Translations under genes and position numbers: made by a program
Notes under the pieces: generated by a model
Databases searched by the model: none
What the model was told of the DNA's origin: nothing
What the model saw: the letters and a program-made list of their open reading frames with translations, nothing else
Part shown: in pieces, positions 1 through 7,422 of the stretch
Numbering within the stretch: position 1 is the stretch's first letter
Layout of the letters: every line of letters starts with the position of its first letter
DNA from: JBQTJN01 sp052387095
GTDB taxonomy: Bacteria > Pseudomonadota > Alphaproteobacteria > Micavibrionales > Micavibrionaceae
Length of the DNA: 41,147 nt
Reading direction: 5' to 3'
NCBI GenBank assembly: GCA_052387095.1
Contig: JBQTJN010000009.1
Coordinates: forward strand, 1-41,147

Positions 1-2
1 GC

Positions 3-188
3 CGCCTGCAAAAATCGCAGGAAACCGGAGCGCCCAACCCGCTGCTAAAGGATTACGGTATCGGCGCGCAGATTCTTGTCGATCTCGGCGTTAAAAATAT
101 GACACTTCTCACCGGCGCCCCTAAAAATATCGTCGGACTCGAGGGTTATGGCCTTTGCCTCGCCGGCTACCGTTCATTGAAAGATTAA
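3..188 (+). CDS. ribBA: RibBA C-terminal fragment (GTP cyclohydrolase II domain)
   Basis: This is the 3' end of a gene cut by the left edge; about 61 codons remain, ending in TAA at 186-188. The readable segments DYGIGAQILVDLGV and KNIVGLEGYGL are the conserved C-terminal signature of GTP cyclohydrolase II, which opens GTP at the start of riboflavin synthesis. In alphaproteobacteria this domain is usually fused behind the DHBP synthase RibB, and the fused gene usually precedes ribH; whether it is fused here cannot be seen. Four bases separate its stop from the ribH start, so the two are almost certainly cotranscribed. Confidence 0.9.
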   Translation, partial: RLQKSQETGAPNPLLKDYGIGAQILVDLGVKNMTLLTGAPKNIVGLEGYGLCLAGYRSLKD

Positions 189-192
189 TCCT

Positions 193-630
193 ATGTCCAG
201 ACCCCATGTCATGATCGTTGAAGCGCGCTATCACGCGGAGATTTCTGATAACCTAGCGCGCGGCGCGATCGCCGTGCTTGATCAAGCGGGTGCCACCTAT
301 GAACGCTTCATTGTGCCGGGCGCACTGGAAATTCCTGCCGCTATTGCAATTGCAGCGCAAACAAAAAAATTCGATGCTTATATTGCGCTCGGTTGCGTCA
401 TTCGTACCCAGACCTATCATTTTGAAGTCGTCTGCAACGAAACTGTGCGCGGCCTCGGAGAAATCTCTATCACAAAAAATCTCGCCATCGGCAACGGCAT
501 CCTCACGGTTGAAAATTACGACCAGGCGATTGAGCGTGCCGACCCGGCAAAAATGAACCGCGGCGCCGATGCCGCACAGGCCGCGCTTGCGGTTCTGGAT
601 ATCAAACAACGGCTGGGAGCAGGGGTATGA
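193..630 (+). CDS. ribH: 6,7-dimethyl-8-ribityllumazine synthase
   Basis: Lumazine synthase condenses 5-amino-6-ribitylaminouracil with dihydroxybutanone phosphate, the penultimate step of riboflavin synthesis. The 145-residue length fits the family. Family landmarks visible are the PGALEIP motif (residues 42-48), which lines the substrate pocket, and ALGCVIRTQTYHFEVV, which carries the catalytic-site histidine. The residue after VIR is T, where many family members have G. The ATG lies four bases after the ribBA stop. Its own stop overlaps the nusB start as ATGA, indicating translational coupling in a ribBA-ribH-nusB operon. Confidence 0.95.
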   Translation: MSRPHVMIVEARYHAEISDNLARGAIAVLDQAGATYERFIVPGALEIPAAIAIAAQTKKFDAYIALGCVIRTQTYHFEVVCNETVRGLGEISITKNLAIGNGILTVENYDQAIERADPAKMNRGADAAQAALAVLDIKQRLGAGV

Positions 631-1100
631 CAAAAGCAAGCGAATCGGAGTATTCCGGCAAACCTTCCCGCAAGGCGAAGGTCCTGGCCGCCCGGCTGAT
701 GGCCGTGCAGGCCACCTACCAGATCATGCAGAATAAAAAGCCCGTGGATGTTGTCATTGACGAATATCTGCGCCACCGGACGGGCATGGAAATCGACGGG
801 GAAGAGATGGTCCAGCCCGACGGCGCCCTTTTCACCAAAATCATGCAGGGTTTGGCTGAAAGAAGCGCCGATATCGCGGCGGTCCTGAGTCACAATTTAA
901 TCAATAAAAACAGGAATTTAGATAATCTTTTGCAGGCCATACTTCTCTGTGCGGGGTGGGAATTGCTGGCACACCCTGAAGTCGATGCTCCGGTCATCAT
1001 CAATGACTACCTTAATGTCGCCCACAGCTTCTTTGATGCTGGCGAAGTGTCTCTCCTCAATGGCATACTTAATGCCACCTCCAGGGCCTTCCGTGCCTAG
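627..1100 (+). CDS. nusB: Transcription antitermination factor NusB
   Basis: NusB binds boxA RNA together with NusE/S10 and supports antitermination on rRNA operons. The protein has 157 residues, usual for alphaproteobacteria. Recognisable parts are the early helix KAKVLAARLMAVQATYQI, the central LLQAILLCAGWELL stretch, and VIINDYLNVAHSFF ... SLLNGILN, which matches the conserved NusB C-terminus (INEYVELAK.F ... VNGVLD). The start codon overlaps the ribH stop by four bases. In many relatives thiL follows nusB; here no thiL is present in this interval and the next gene is a fliL homologue. Confidence 0.94.
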   Translation: MTKASESEYSGKPSRKAKVLAARLMAVQATYQIMQNKKPVDVVIDEYLRHRTGMEIDGEEMVQPDGALFTKIMQGLAERSADIAAVLSHNLINKNRNLDNLLQAILLCAGWELLAHPEVDAPVIINDYLNVAHSFFDAGEVSLLNGILNATSRAFRA

Positions 1101-1186
1101 GCATGTATCTTGCATTTTATCGAACGCTAACGGCCCCTTAAGGGTTAGGCTTTACACTTGTTAATAGCTTACAGATTCGGGAATTT

Positions 1187-1678
1187 ATGAAGAAGATCGT
1201 TCTGCTGTTGATCATCCTACTCGCGCTCGGCGGTGGTGCCGGCGGCTATTTCTATTTTTCAAAGAAAGCGGAAGCTTCTGCCGGCGCGGAAGTGGAAGCG
1301 GTGCATGAAGAAGCCAAGGGCGCGCATGACGGCGAACACGGCGAAGGCGCAAAACAGGTCTTCCAGTATATCGAGATGGATCCTCTGCTCCTGCCGATCG
1401 TCGATAAGAATGGCGTCAGCCAGGTGGTGAGCCTTGTCGTGGCGCTCGAGGTGTATGACCTTGCGGCCATCGAGCGCGTCAAGGAAATGACCCCGAAACT
1501 GAAAGACGCCTTCATCCAGGACATGTATGGGATCCTGAATAAATACGCCGCGCTCGAAAACGGCGTCGTGCAGGTCAGCATGATCAAGAAACGCCTCAAC
1601 GCCGTCACGCAGCGCGTGATGGGCGAAGGCCTTGTTAACGACGTGCTGCTGCAGGTCGTGCAGCAAAGGCCGGTTTGA
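1187..1678 (+). CDS. fliL: FliL family flagellar basal body-associated protein
   Basis: A 163-residue bitopic inner-membrane protein. Residues 4-25 form one hydrophobic N-terminal segment (VLLLIILLALGGGAGGYFYF). A low-complexity Ala/Glu/His linker follows (about 29-56), then a periplasmic domain with the FliL pattern: a strand-forming YIEMDPLLLPIV, a long helix with KLKDAFIQDMYGIL, and the C-terminal VNDVLLQVVQQRPV. FliL proteins surround the stator at the flagellar motor. No other flagellar genes are nearby, so the assignment rests on domain pattern alone and a non-flagellar FliL-like role is possible. A degraded second copy of its 3' end lies about 0.5 kb downstream. Confidence 0.8.
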   Translation: MKKIVLLLIILLALGGGAGGYFYFSKKAEASAGAEVEAVHEEAKGAHDGEHGEGAKQVFQYIEMDPLLLPIVDKNGVSQVVSLVVALEVYDLAAIERVKEMTPKLKDAFIQDMYGILNKYAALENGVVQVSMIKKRLNAVTQRVMGEGLVNDVLLQVVQQRPV

Positions 1679-1811
1679 AATTGAACTAACCCCGTCTCAT
1701 ATATTATTGATTAAACACGGAAAAAATTTTAACTTAGTTCAAATATATTATTTTTTTCAGTCCGGGCAATCTCAACTCCAAATCGCCGGAACCAAAAATC
1801 CCGTGCTCGTT

Positions 1812-1985
1812 CTAAAATTTCCGTAATGCAGTGAGCAGCTGGTGATCCGGGTCGAACGGCACGATGCCGGTGCGCGGGTCGGGCTCGTAATAACCCAGCC
1901 GGTTGGGCGAAGCCGCGATATTTTCCGCATCAATCTCATCGACGCGCCATTCGGGGCTGAAAAACGATCGCAATGCGAAGCCCAT
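1812..1985 (-). CDS. Small hypothetical protein, 57 aa
   Basis: An unrecognised 57-residue ORF on the minus strand, beginning MGFALRSFFSPEWRVDEID and ending LLTALRKF. Support for expression comes from context: GGAGAA lies six bases before the ATG, and upstream is a near-consensus promoter (TTGACG, 17-bp spacer, TAATAT, at 2053-2081). The predicted transcript begins with a GC-rich stem-loop that ends next to the Shine-Dalgarno sequence. The protein has no membrane segment and is rich in Asp, Pro and aromatic residues. GC content is higher than in the flanking AT-rich DNA, as expected for coding sequence. Function unknown. Confidence 0.55.
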   Translation of the reverse strand: MGFALRSFFSPEWRVDEIDAENIAASPNRLGYYEPDPRTGIVPFDPDHQLLTALRKF

Positions 1986-1998
1986 AAATCTTCTCCAT

Positions 1999-2044
1999 GA
2001 TAAAAAGCCGCCACAGCCGATTCACAGCCAGGGCAGCTTTTATC
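1999..2044 (-). promoter_or_regulatory. 5'-leader stem-loop before the 57-aa gene
   Basis: The arms 1999-2012 and 2031-2044 are near-perfect inverted repeats (GATAAAA-GC-N-GCC, one extra A in one arm and one G-U type position). On the minus strand the stem is followed by a T run and then directly by the GGAGAA ribosome-binding site of the 57-aa gene. The shape is that of an intrinsic terminator or attenuator placed within the leader. It could instead simply protect the mRNA 5' end. Confidence 0.5.
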
Positions 2045-2052
2045 AATTAGGT

Positions 2053-2081
2053 ATATTATCCTATAAAATGTCCAGCGTCAA
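2053..2081 (-). promoter_or_regulatory. Sigma70-type promoter, minus strand
   Basis: Read on the minus strand: -35 TTGACG (2076-2081), exactly 17 bases of spacer, and -10 TAATAT (2053-2058). The predicted start point near 2046 places the leader stem-loop at the extreme 5' end of the RNA, followed by the 57-aa gene. This is among the best promoter matches in the window. Confidence 0.6.
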
Positions 2082-2116
2082 GAGAATTGCATTTTACGAA
2101 TAAAATAAGTTTTTCC

Positions 2117-2197
2117 AGCAACGCTGCATAGCGCGTCCTGGGCAAAAGCCTCGTCAATGACGTGCTGCTGCAGGTTGTGCAGCAGCGGCCGGTTTGA
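2117..2197 (+). pseudogene. Remnant of a second fliL 3' end
   Basis: Positions 2131-2197 align without gaps to 1612-1678, the end of fliL, with 57 of 67 bases identical. In the fliL frame the remnant reads RVLGKSLVNDVLLQVVQQRPV then stop. It differs from the intact copy at four residues, with several other changes silent. Immediately upstream there is an in-frame TAG where the intact gene has CAG, and homology fades within about 15 bases. The mostly silent divergence indicates that the ancestor was a functional homologue rather than a recent copy. No start codon or N-terminal part remains. Confidence 0.7.
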
Positions 2198-2211
2198 TTT
2201 TTTTGCAAGCG

Positions 2212-3132
2212 TTATTCCAGAAGTAATTCTTGAAAATAAATTTCTTCCTGGGTTTCAAGGCTTATTTTGGAATCAATTAAAAATCTATTGCACCCTGCCT
2301 GATAGGGTCGATGCCAAAAGGCATGGCCATTATGAGCAACCTCGCCAACAAAAAATTCTTCAGCTTCTGCACGGCAAGTACCTAATGCAACCTTCTCTAT
2401 TTCTTGTTGTAAGGCAATTAAAGTCTGTCTAGCCCCATCATTTGTGGTAAAGGCAACGCTTGTCTCAACTCTGGAGGTATAATTGCCAATATCGTGCAGA
2501 AGTGCGATTAAAACTGGCGTTTTTATTGTTCGCTCGACTGGAACGCCGTTTCCGCCGCTAAAATCATAAAACTTATATTTTCCGCCAATAACCGGATTAA
2601 TATCCTGATTCAACAATGATTGCAGTTCTGAAAATCTGCGGCTTAAATTAGCAACAATATCTTTGCCAAGTTGGCGGGTGGTTATGTCTCTGATATCGCT
2701 CAGACCGTCACAACTATAGGCAATCCTCTCGGCAAGATCCATATAATAGGGAGAAATTTTATGGATAGTCTCACATAATATTTGCGGGCATTCCGATAAA
2801 GATGTGTCTTCCGGGTTTAGATTGTACCTTTGTCTTAACGCCTTGGTGAGGAAATAAATTTCTTTCGAAAGAGATTCAATGTTGCTTTCGGAAAGAATTT
2901 TTTTCAAAAGAGACTGGTTGTTATCCTGATCGTAAGTAAATTCTTTTTCTTTATGGTTTAAGACATAACCAAGTCCGGGAATATAGGGCGCTTCATTTTT
3001 GATGCGTTCAATTAAGTGCGCTGTCTTTTCTTCGGTGCCTACTTTAATCTGCGTGACGGACCAATCAATATAGTTATAGGAGTCGCCGTCGCTAAAAGAA
3101 TATCCGGAAAAATCTTTACTTAAGGAACACAT
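2212..3132 (-). CDS. Hypothetical protein, 306 aa, unknown family
   Basis: I do not recognise this protein. It has 306 residues, no signal peptide and no membrane segment. It looks mostly helical, with many charged and polar residues and several Cys. A local LIALLHDIGNY stretch (about residues 211-221) resembles the HD dyad of metal-dependent phosphohydrolases, but the other HD-domain ligands are not evident, so I draw no functional conclusion. Codon use is AT-rich compared with hppA next door, which suggests acquisition by transfer. The stop lies 15 bases from the end of the fliL remnant. The ATG has only a weak AAGAG ribosome-binding site. Confidence 0.7.
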   Translation of the reverse strand: MCSLSKDFSGYSFSDGDSYNYIDWSVTQIKVGTEEKTAHLIERIKNEAPYIPGLGYVLNHKEKEFTYDQDNNQSLLKKILSESNIESLSKEIYFLTKALRQRYNLNPEDTSLSECPQILCETIHKISPYYMDLAERIAYSCDGLSDIRDITTRQLGKDIVANLSRRFSELQSLLNQDINPVIGGKYKFYDFSGGNGVPVERTIKTPVLIALLHDIGNYTSRVETSVAFTTNDGARQTLIALQQEIEKVALGTCRAEAEEFFVGEVAHNGHAFWHRPYQAGCNRFLIDSKISLETQEEIYFQELLLE

Positions 3133-3244
3133 GAAAAACTCTTAAATATTACGTCATATTAAGATGTTTAAAAGCAGTTTTAAGATATGTCAATAGAGTT
3201 TCTGAAAATTAAGATAATCCCCCTTTTCCTGTCCCGGAATTCCA

Positions 3245-3287
3245 TTTAAGGTCATGCGCTTAATGAATAAAACCGACTGACCTTAAA
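3245..3287 (+). promoter_or_regulatory. Inverted repeat in the hppA leader
   Basis: TTTAAGGTCA (3245-3254) and its exact complement TGACCTTAAA (3278-3287) are 23 bases apart, just before hppA. The right arm overlaps the probable Shine-Dalgarno sequence AAAGGA (3285-3290), 9 bases ahead of the ATG at 3300. It could be a dimeric repressor site or an RNA stem that hides the ribosome-binding site. No named motif is recognised. Confidence 0.45.
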
Positions 3288-3299
3288 GGAATAAAAAGA

Positions 3300-5447
3300 A
3301 TGCAGAATATTTACCTTACGATCGCCGGCTGCGGCTTTCTGGCTTTGTTCTACAGCCTCATTACCGCCAGCCGCATCATGTCCTTAAGCGCCGGAAGCGC
3401 GCGCATGCAGGAAATTGCCGCCGCCATCCAAGAGGGCGCAAAGGCTTACCTCAACCGCCAGTACAAAACGATCGGTATGGTCGGCGTTGTCGTCGGTGCG
3501 GCTCTTTATATGCTGCTGGGTCAATATGTCGCGATCGGTTTCCTGGTCGGTGCGGTCTTATCCGGTCTTGCCGGGTATTGCGGCATGCTGATTTCCGTGC
3601 GCTCGAATGTGCGCACGACGCAAGCCGCAACGGAGAGCCTTGATAAGGCGCTCGGCGTTGCCTTCAAGGCCGGTGCGATTACAGGCATGCTGGTTGTCGG
3701 TCTCGGTTTGCTCGGCGTTGCCGGTTACTACTACATGCTTCAAGACCACCTGAATTTCGCAGCATCGGAAGGCGCGGAGCGCGCCGCGCTTCTGCGCGTC
3801 ATGCTCGAAGGTCTGGTTGGTCTCGGCTTCGGCGCCTCATTGATTTCCATCTTCGCCCGTCTTGGCGGCGGTATCTTTACCAAGGGCGCCGATGTCGGCG
3901 CCGATCTCGTCGGTAAAGTCGAAGCCGGCATTCCGGAAGACGATCCAAGAAACCCTGCCGTTATCGCAGACAATGTTGGCGACAATGTCGGTGATTGCGC
4001 CGGTATGGCCGCCGACCTGTTCGAAACCTATGCCGTAACGGTTGTGGCGACAATGCTGATTGCGTTTTCAACTTTCGCGGCGGCTTCGGTTGAACAGGCC
4101 ATGATCCTGCCACTTCTGATCGGCGGTCTTTGCATCATCGCATCCGTCATCGGTACATTCTTCGTCCGTCTCGGCAGCAACAGGAACATCATGCAGGCGC
4201 TGTACAAAGGGTTCGTAGCCAGCGCGGTTATTTCTGCCGGTCTGATCTGCTATGGTGTTCCAAAACTCGGACTCGGCGGCGATCTCGTAACGCTGGCCGG
4301 CGGCATCGTAACCATGAAAAACCTGTTTTACTGTGTTCTCACAGGTCTCGGCGTTACAGGCCTGCTGGTCTGGATCACCGAATACTACACATCGACGAAT
4401 TACCGTCCTGTGCGCGTCGTTGCCAAGGCTTCTGAAACAGGCCACGGCACAAATGTCATCCAGGGTCTGGCAGTTTCGATGGAAGCAACGGCTTTGCCGG
4501 TTCTTGTCATCTGCGCCGGTATCTTCCTGGCACACGGCTTCGCGGGCCTCTTCGGTATCGCGATCGCCGCGACAGCGATGCTTTCTCTGGCGGGCATGGT
4601 CGTGGCACTTGATGCTTACGGTCCCGTGACAGACAATGCGGGCGGTATCGCCCAGATGGCCGACCTGCCGAAGGACATCCGCGTCACAACCGACGCACTG
4701 GACGCTGTCGGCAACACGACGAAGGCTGTCACCAAGGGCTACGCGATCGGCTCTGCCGGGCTCGCCGCGCTGGTGCTCTTCGCGGGTTACACGGAAGAGA
4801 TCAAGCATTACTTCCCGGCTGACAAGTTCCCGGATCTTGCGAACATCCAGTTCTCCCTGACCGACGTCTGGGTTGTGATCGGCCTGTTTCTTGGTGGATT
4901 GCTCCCATACCTGTTCGGTGCGTGGTCCATGACGGCTGTCGGCCGCGCGGCTGCTGCCGTTGTGATCGAAGTGCGCCGTCAGTTCCGCGAGATCCCCGGC
5001 ATCATGGAAGGCACGGCGAAGCCCGAATACGGCAAGGCTGTCGACATCCTGACGAAAGCCGCGATCAAGGAAATGATCATGCCGTCGCTGCTGCCCGTGC
5101 TCGCGCCCATCGCGCTGTTCACGGCTGCATACCAGCTCAGCGGTTCGTGGCTCTCCGCATTCCAGGCTTTGGGCGCGATGCTGCTCGGCACAATTGTCAC
5201 CGGTATTTTCGTGGCGATTTCCATGACCTCCGGCGGCGGCGCATGGGACAATGCCAAGAAATATATCGAGGAAGGCAATCACGGCGGCAAGGGCTCCCCG
5301 GCTCACATGGCGGCCGTTACCGGCGATACAGTCGGCGACCCCTACAAGGACACGGCCGGCCCGGCCGTCAACCCGCTCATCAAGATCGCGAACATCGTTG
5401 CGATCCTTCTGGTGGCGGTTGTCTCGAAGTTCTTCGCGGGCGTTTAG
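3300..5447 (+). CDS. hppA: Membrane-bound proton-translocating pyrophosphatase (K+-independent type)
   Basis: This integral membrane enzyme couples hydrolysis of cytoplasmic pyrophosphate to proton export. Its 715 residues and many hydrophobic segments fit the 16-helix family. The pyrophosphate-binding signature DVGADLVGKVEAG is at 198-210, and the acidic GDNVGDCAGMAADLFETYA follows at 227-245. A second metal/phosphate site near the C-terminus reads DTVGDPYKDTAGPAVNPLIK. At 471-480 the sequence is GNTTKAVTKG. Lys475 occupies the position where potassium-dependent members carry Ala, so this is the K+-independent subclass as in Rhodospirillum. The gene is monocistronic, followed by a repeat and a terminator. 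Confidence 0.96.
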   Translation: MQNIYLTIAGCGFLALFYSLITASRIMSLSAGSARMQEIAAAIQEGAKAYLNRQYKTIGMVGVVVGAALYMLLGQYVAIGFLVGAVLSGLAGYCGMLISVRSNVRTTQAATESLDKALGVAFKAGAITGMLVVGLGLLGVAGYYYMLQDHLNFAASEGAERAALLRVMLEGLVGLGFGASLISIFARLGGGIFTKGADVGADLVGKVEAGIPEDDPRNPAVIADNVGDNVGDCAGMAADLFETYAVTVVATMLIAFSTFAAASVEQAMILPLLIGGLCIIASVIGTFFVRLGSNRNIMQALYKGFVASAVISAGLICYGVPKLGLGGDLVTLAGGIVTMKNLFYCVLTGLGVTGLLVWITEYYTSTNYRPVRVVAKASETGHGTNVIQGLAVSMEATALPVLVICAGIFLAHGFAGLFGIAIAATAMLSLAGMVVALDAYGPVTDNAGGIAQMADLPKDIRVTTDALDAVGNTTKAVTKGYAIGSAGLAALVLFAGYTEEIKHYFPADKFPDLANIQFSLTDVWVVIGLFLGGLLPYLFGAWSMTAVGRAAAAVVIEVRRQFREIPGIMEGTAKPEYGKAVDILTKAAIKEMIMPSLLPVLAPIALFTAAYQLSGSWLSAFQALGAMLLGTIVTGIFVAISMTSGGGAWDNAKKYIEEGNHGGKGSPAHMAAVTGDTVGDPYKDTAGPAVNPLIKIANIVAILLVAVVSKFFAGV

Positions 5448-5456
5448 ATAACAGCC

Positions 5457-5531
5457 GTCATCGCGAGAAGCGTCAGCGACGAAGCAATCCACACTTTTAA
5501 AACTGGATTGCTTCGCTTCGCTCGCAATGAC
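5457..5531. repeat. Dispersed palindromic repeat
   Basis: An imperfect inverted repeat with outer arms GTCATCGCGAG / CTCGCAATGAC and inner arms GAAGCAATCCA / TGGATTGCTTC; one arm has about seven extra bases. This sequence type (GTCATTGCGAG...GAAGCAATCC) is a dispersed intergenic palindrome known from many proteobacterial genomes. It lies between the hppA stop and its terminator. Confidence 0.7.
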
Positions 5532-5544
5532 GATTGAAAGATAC

Positions 5545-5573
5545 AAAAAACCCGCTGCGAGGCGGGGTTTTTT
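5545..5573. terminator. Bidirectional Rho-independent terminator
   Basis: An A run, the stem CCCGC / GCGGG with a short loop, then a T run. It is flanked by A and T tracts on opposite sides, so it can serve both hppA (plus strand) and the convergent bamE (minus strand, stop at 5593). Confidence 0.85.
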
Positions 5574-5592
5574 ATGGGGCGAAAAATTTAAA

Positions 5593-6063
5593 TCACCGTT
5601 GTCCGCCGCCAGCCGTATCAATCGCGCCTCTATCCTGCGAATTGAACCGTCCAAGATTGCCGAGCAGCTGCTGCATGAAGGTCAGCTCCGAGCCGTGCGT
5701 TGCCGTTTTGTTAGTCGCCACCGGCACATCGATGCGACCATTCGCCGCTTGCTCAATGTTCTGGACTACGCCCGTATCATCGAAGGTGACGACAAAAATC
5801 TTCTCCTTGGCGACTTCCGGATCGAAAATGCCCTTCTTTTGTGTTTCCTGTCCCATATAGTACCAGGTGTTCTCATCGAACGGCGCCGTCGTCGTCGGTG
5901 AGCCCAGAATACGCAAAACGTCGGAACGTGTATGAATGCCGGTCACGATCTTGCCCGTCTGGTAATCCTCAAGCATATTGCCGCGCTGCGCGACCACGGG
6001 GGCACAGGCGCCCAAAATCGATAGGCCCACACACAAAATCATGGTTTTCTTCAAATTCATCAT
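5593..6063 (-). CDS. bamE: Outer membrane assembly lipoprotein BamE (SmpA/OmlA)
   Basis: A 156-residue lipoprotein. A hydrophobic signal (residues 7-18) ends in the lipobox LGAC, so Cys20 is the predicted lipidated residue. The SmpA/OmlA domain is visible as GKIVTGIHTRSDVLRILGSP, then TWYYMGQETQKK and IFVVTFDDTGVV, the usual helix-helix-strand order. BamE supports the BAM complex in folding outer membrane beta-barrels. The low-complexity, Gln- and Gly-rich C-terminal tail is typical of alphaproteobacterial forms. It is divergent from the ubiquinol-cytochrome c chaperone gene, a common alphaproteobacterial arrangement, with a large palindrome in the shared intergenic space. An alternative start one codon downstream (MNLKK) is possible. 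Confidence 0.9.
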   Translation of the reverse strand: MMNLKKTMILCVGLSILGACAPVVAQRGNMLEDYQTGKIVTGIHTRSDVLRILGSPTTTAPFDENTWYYMGQETQKKGIFDPEVAKEKIFVVTFDDTGVVQNIEQAANGRIDVPVATNKTATHGSELTFMQQLLGNLGRFNSQDRGAIDTAGGGQR

Positions 6064-6116
6064 GGTCTATATAACTTAAACATCATCCTGGGTGAAGTCG
6101 AGATCTTCACAAATTT

Positions 6117-6259
6117 GTCACCCCCGCGAAGGCGGGGGTCTGGCACTTCCCCGGATCCCCGCCGTTTAAGCGCGGCGCGAAGCAACGCCAAAGGCGTTGT
6201 TCGCTTTAAAAAGGGCAAACAAACCTGCGGTTTGCTTTGTGCCGCGCCGCGGGGATGAC
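6117..6259. repeat. Multi-hairpin REP-like element
   Basis: The element starts with a compact hairpin, ACCCCCGCGAAGGCGGGGGT. It continues with an outer pair GGATCCCCGC / GCGGGGATGAC that encloses nested stems (GGCGCG..AGCAA with TTGCTT..GCCGCGCC, AACGCC / GGCGTT, and CAAACC / GGTTTG). The whole occupies most of the gap between bamE and the bc1 chaperone gene. A closely related multi-stem element is at 7423-7564. Confidence 0.75.
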
Positions 6260-6276
6260 AGTAATATAGAGGACCA

Positions 6277-6804
6277 ATGCTGAAGCTTTTGAAAACTCCA
6301 AATTCTCACACGGAACCGGCCCGGCGCATCTATGCGGCCCTTTTGGCTCACGTCCGCGCGCCCGCTTTTTACGAAAATATGCAGGTGCCGGACAATTTTA
6401 CCGGCCGCTTTGACCTGCTGCTGGTCCATCTATTTCTGATCATCCGCCGGGGGCTGGGCAACCGCGCGTTTAACCAGACCCTGTTCGACACGATGTTCGC
6501 CGACATGGATCAGACCCTGCGGGAGCAGGGGGTCGGCGATATGGGCGTGCCCAAACATATGAAGCGCATGATGAAGGCTTTCAACGGCCGCATGCATGCC
6601 TACCAGGATTCATTTGAAGACGCCGATTCTTTCCGGGACATCCTGCGCCGCAATCTTTACGGTACGGTGCCTGATGTTTCGGGCGAAGCTTTGAATGCCA
6701 TGATGTCTTACCTGAAAAAAACCGATTGCGCTCTGCAGGCGAAGGATCCGCAGGAGATTGCAGCCGGCGACATCCCGCTGCCGAAGCCGGGAGGCGGGTC
6801 ATGA
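6277..6804 (+). CDS. Ubiquinol-cytochrome c chaperone family protein (CBP3-like)
   Basis: A 175-residue member of the family named for yeast CBP3, which helps assemble cytochrome b into the bc1 complex. The conserved block is visible: ARRIYAALLAHVRAPAFYE, then FTGRFDLLLVHLFLIIRRG and TLFDTMFADMDQTLREQG followed by GDMGVPKHMKRM. It precedes yceD, with the two overlapping by ATGA, an order conserved in alphaproteobacteria. The protein is soluble or peripheral, with no clear transmembrane helix. Family assignment is firm; the exact role in bacteria is inferred from the mitochondrial homologue. Confidence 0.9.
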   Translation: MLKLLKTPNSHTEPARRIYAALLAHVRAPAFYENMQVPDNFTGRFDLLLVHLFLIIRRGLGNRAFNQTLFDTMFADMDQTLREQGVGDMGVPKHMKRMMKAFNGRMHAYQDSFEDADSFRDILRRNLYGTVPDVSGEALNAMMSYLKKTDCALQAKDPQEIAAGDIPLPKPGGGS

Positions 6805-7412
6805 GCAAGGATAAAGCATCTGTATCCGACTGGCCTTCGGAATGGGCTGTGCTGATCGAGGCGCAGACCATCACCAGCGCCGGCGCGAAAATGAAAATCG
6901 AGGCAGACGAAGAGGCGCGCAAGGCACTGACGAAAAGGCTCGGATTGACATCACTGGATTCTTTATCCGTCGATTTTAAAATCAGGCGCGATACGGGGTC
7001 GGGTTCCGTGCATGTGCGCGGCAAATTTACGGCCGAAGTCACGCAGGCCTGCGTCATTACCGGAGAGCCCGTAAAAGATACCGTGAAGGAAGATTTCGAA
7101 GCCTGGTTTGCCGATAAGACACAGGCGCTGTCTTTCGCGCGCGCACGCCATGACAAGATCAAGAAGACGGGCGGTGCGGAAATGCCCCTGCTGGATGAAA
7201 ATGAGGACCCCGAAGCCATGATCGACGGCAAGGTCGATGTCGGCGAGCTGGCGGTCCAGTATCTGTCGCTGGCCATAAATCCCTATCCCCATTGCGAGGG
7301 CGCGACCCTGCCCGAAGTGGTAAAGCCCAAGGAAGATGCTGAATCGCCTTATAAAAACCCTTTTGCGGCTCTGAAGGACTGGAAAGACAAACTGGACGGC
7401 AAAAACGACTAG
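6801..7412 (+). CDS. yceD: YceD/DUF177 family protein
   Basis: A 203-residue protein of the YceD family, which is nearly always encoded just upstream of rpmF and plsX and in other organisms is linked to 23S rRNA maturation. The family core is visible in VRGKFTAEVTQACVITGEPV (residues 71-90) and the C-terminal LAINPYPHCEG. The start at 6801 was chosen because ATGA overlaps the upstream stop and MSKDKASVSDWP gives the usual family N-terminus. The frame stays open further upstream, but that part would overlap the chaperone gene. A REP-like element separates it from rpmF. Confidence 0.87.
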   Translation: MSKDKASVSDWPSEWAVLIEAQTITSAGAKMKIEADEEARKALTKRLGLTSLDSLSVDFKIRRDTGSGSVHVRGKFTAEVTQACVITGEPVKDTVKEDFEAWFADKTQALSFARARHDKIKKTGGAEMPLLDENEDPEAMIDGKVDVGELAVQYLSLAINPYPHCEGATLPEVVKPKEDAESPYKNPFAALKDWKDKLDGKND

Positions 7413-7422
7413 TTCAATAATT

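Noticed and set aside
1772..2014. 80-codon minus-strand ORF overlapping the 57-aa gene in another frame
   Set aside because: Low-complexity Ser/Arg/Thr composition and no ribosome-binding site; the 57-aa frame has both a promoter and GGAGAA.
4068..5654. 528-codon ORF on the minus strand
   Set aside because: It lies antisense to hppA, has low-complexity Asp/Arg/His-rich sequence typical of shadow frames in GC-rich genes, and no ribosome-binding site.
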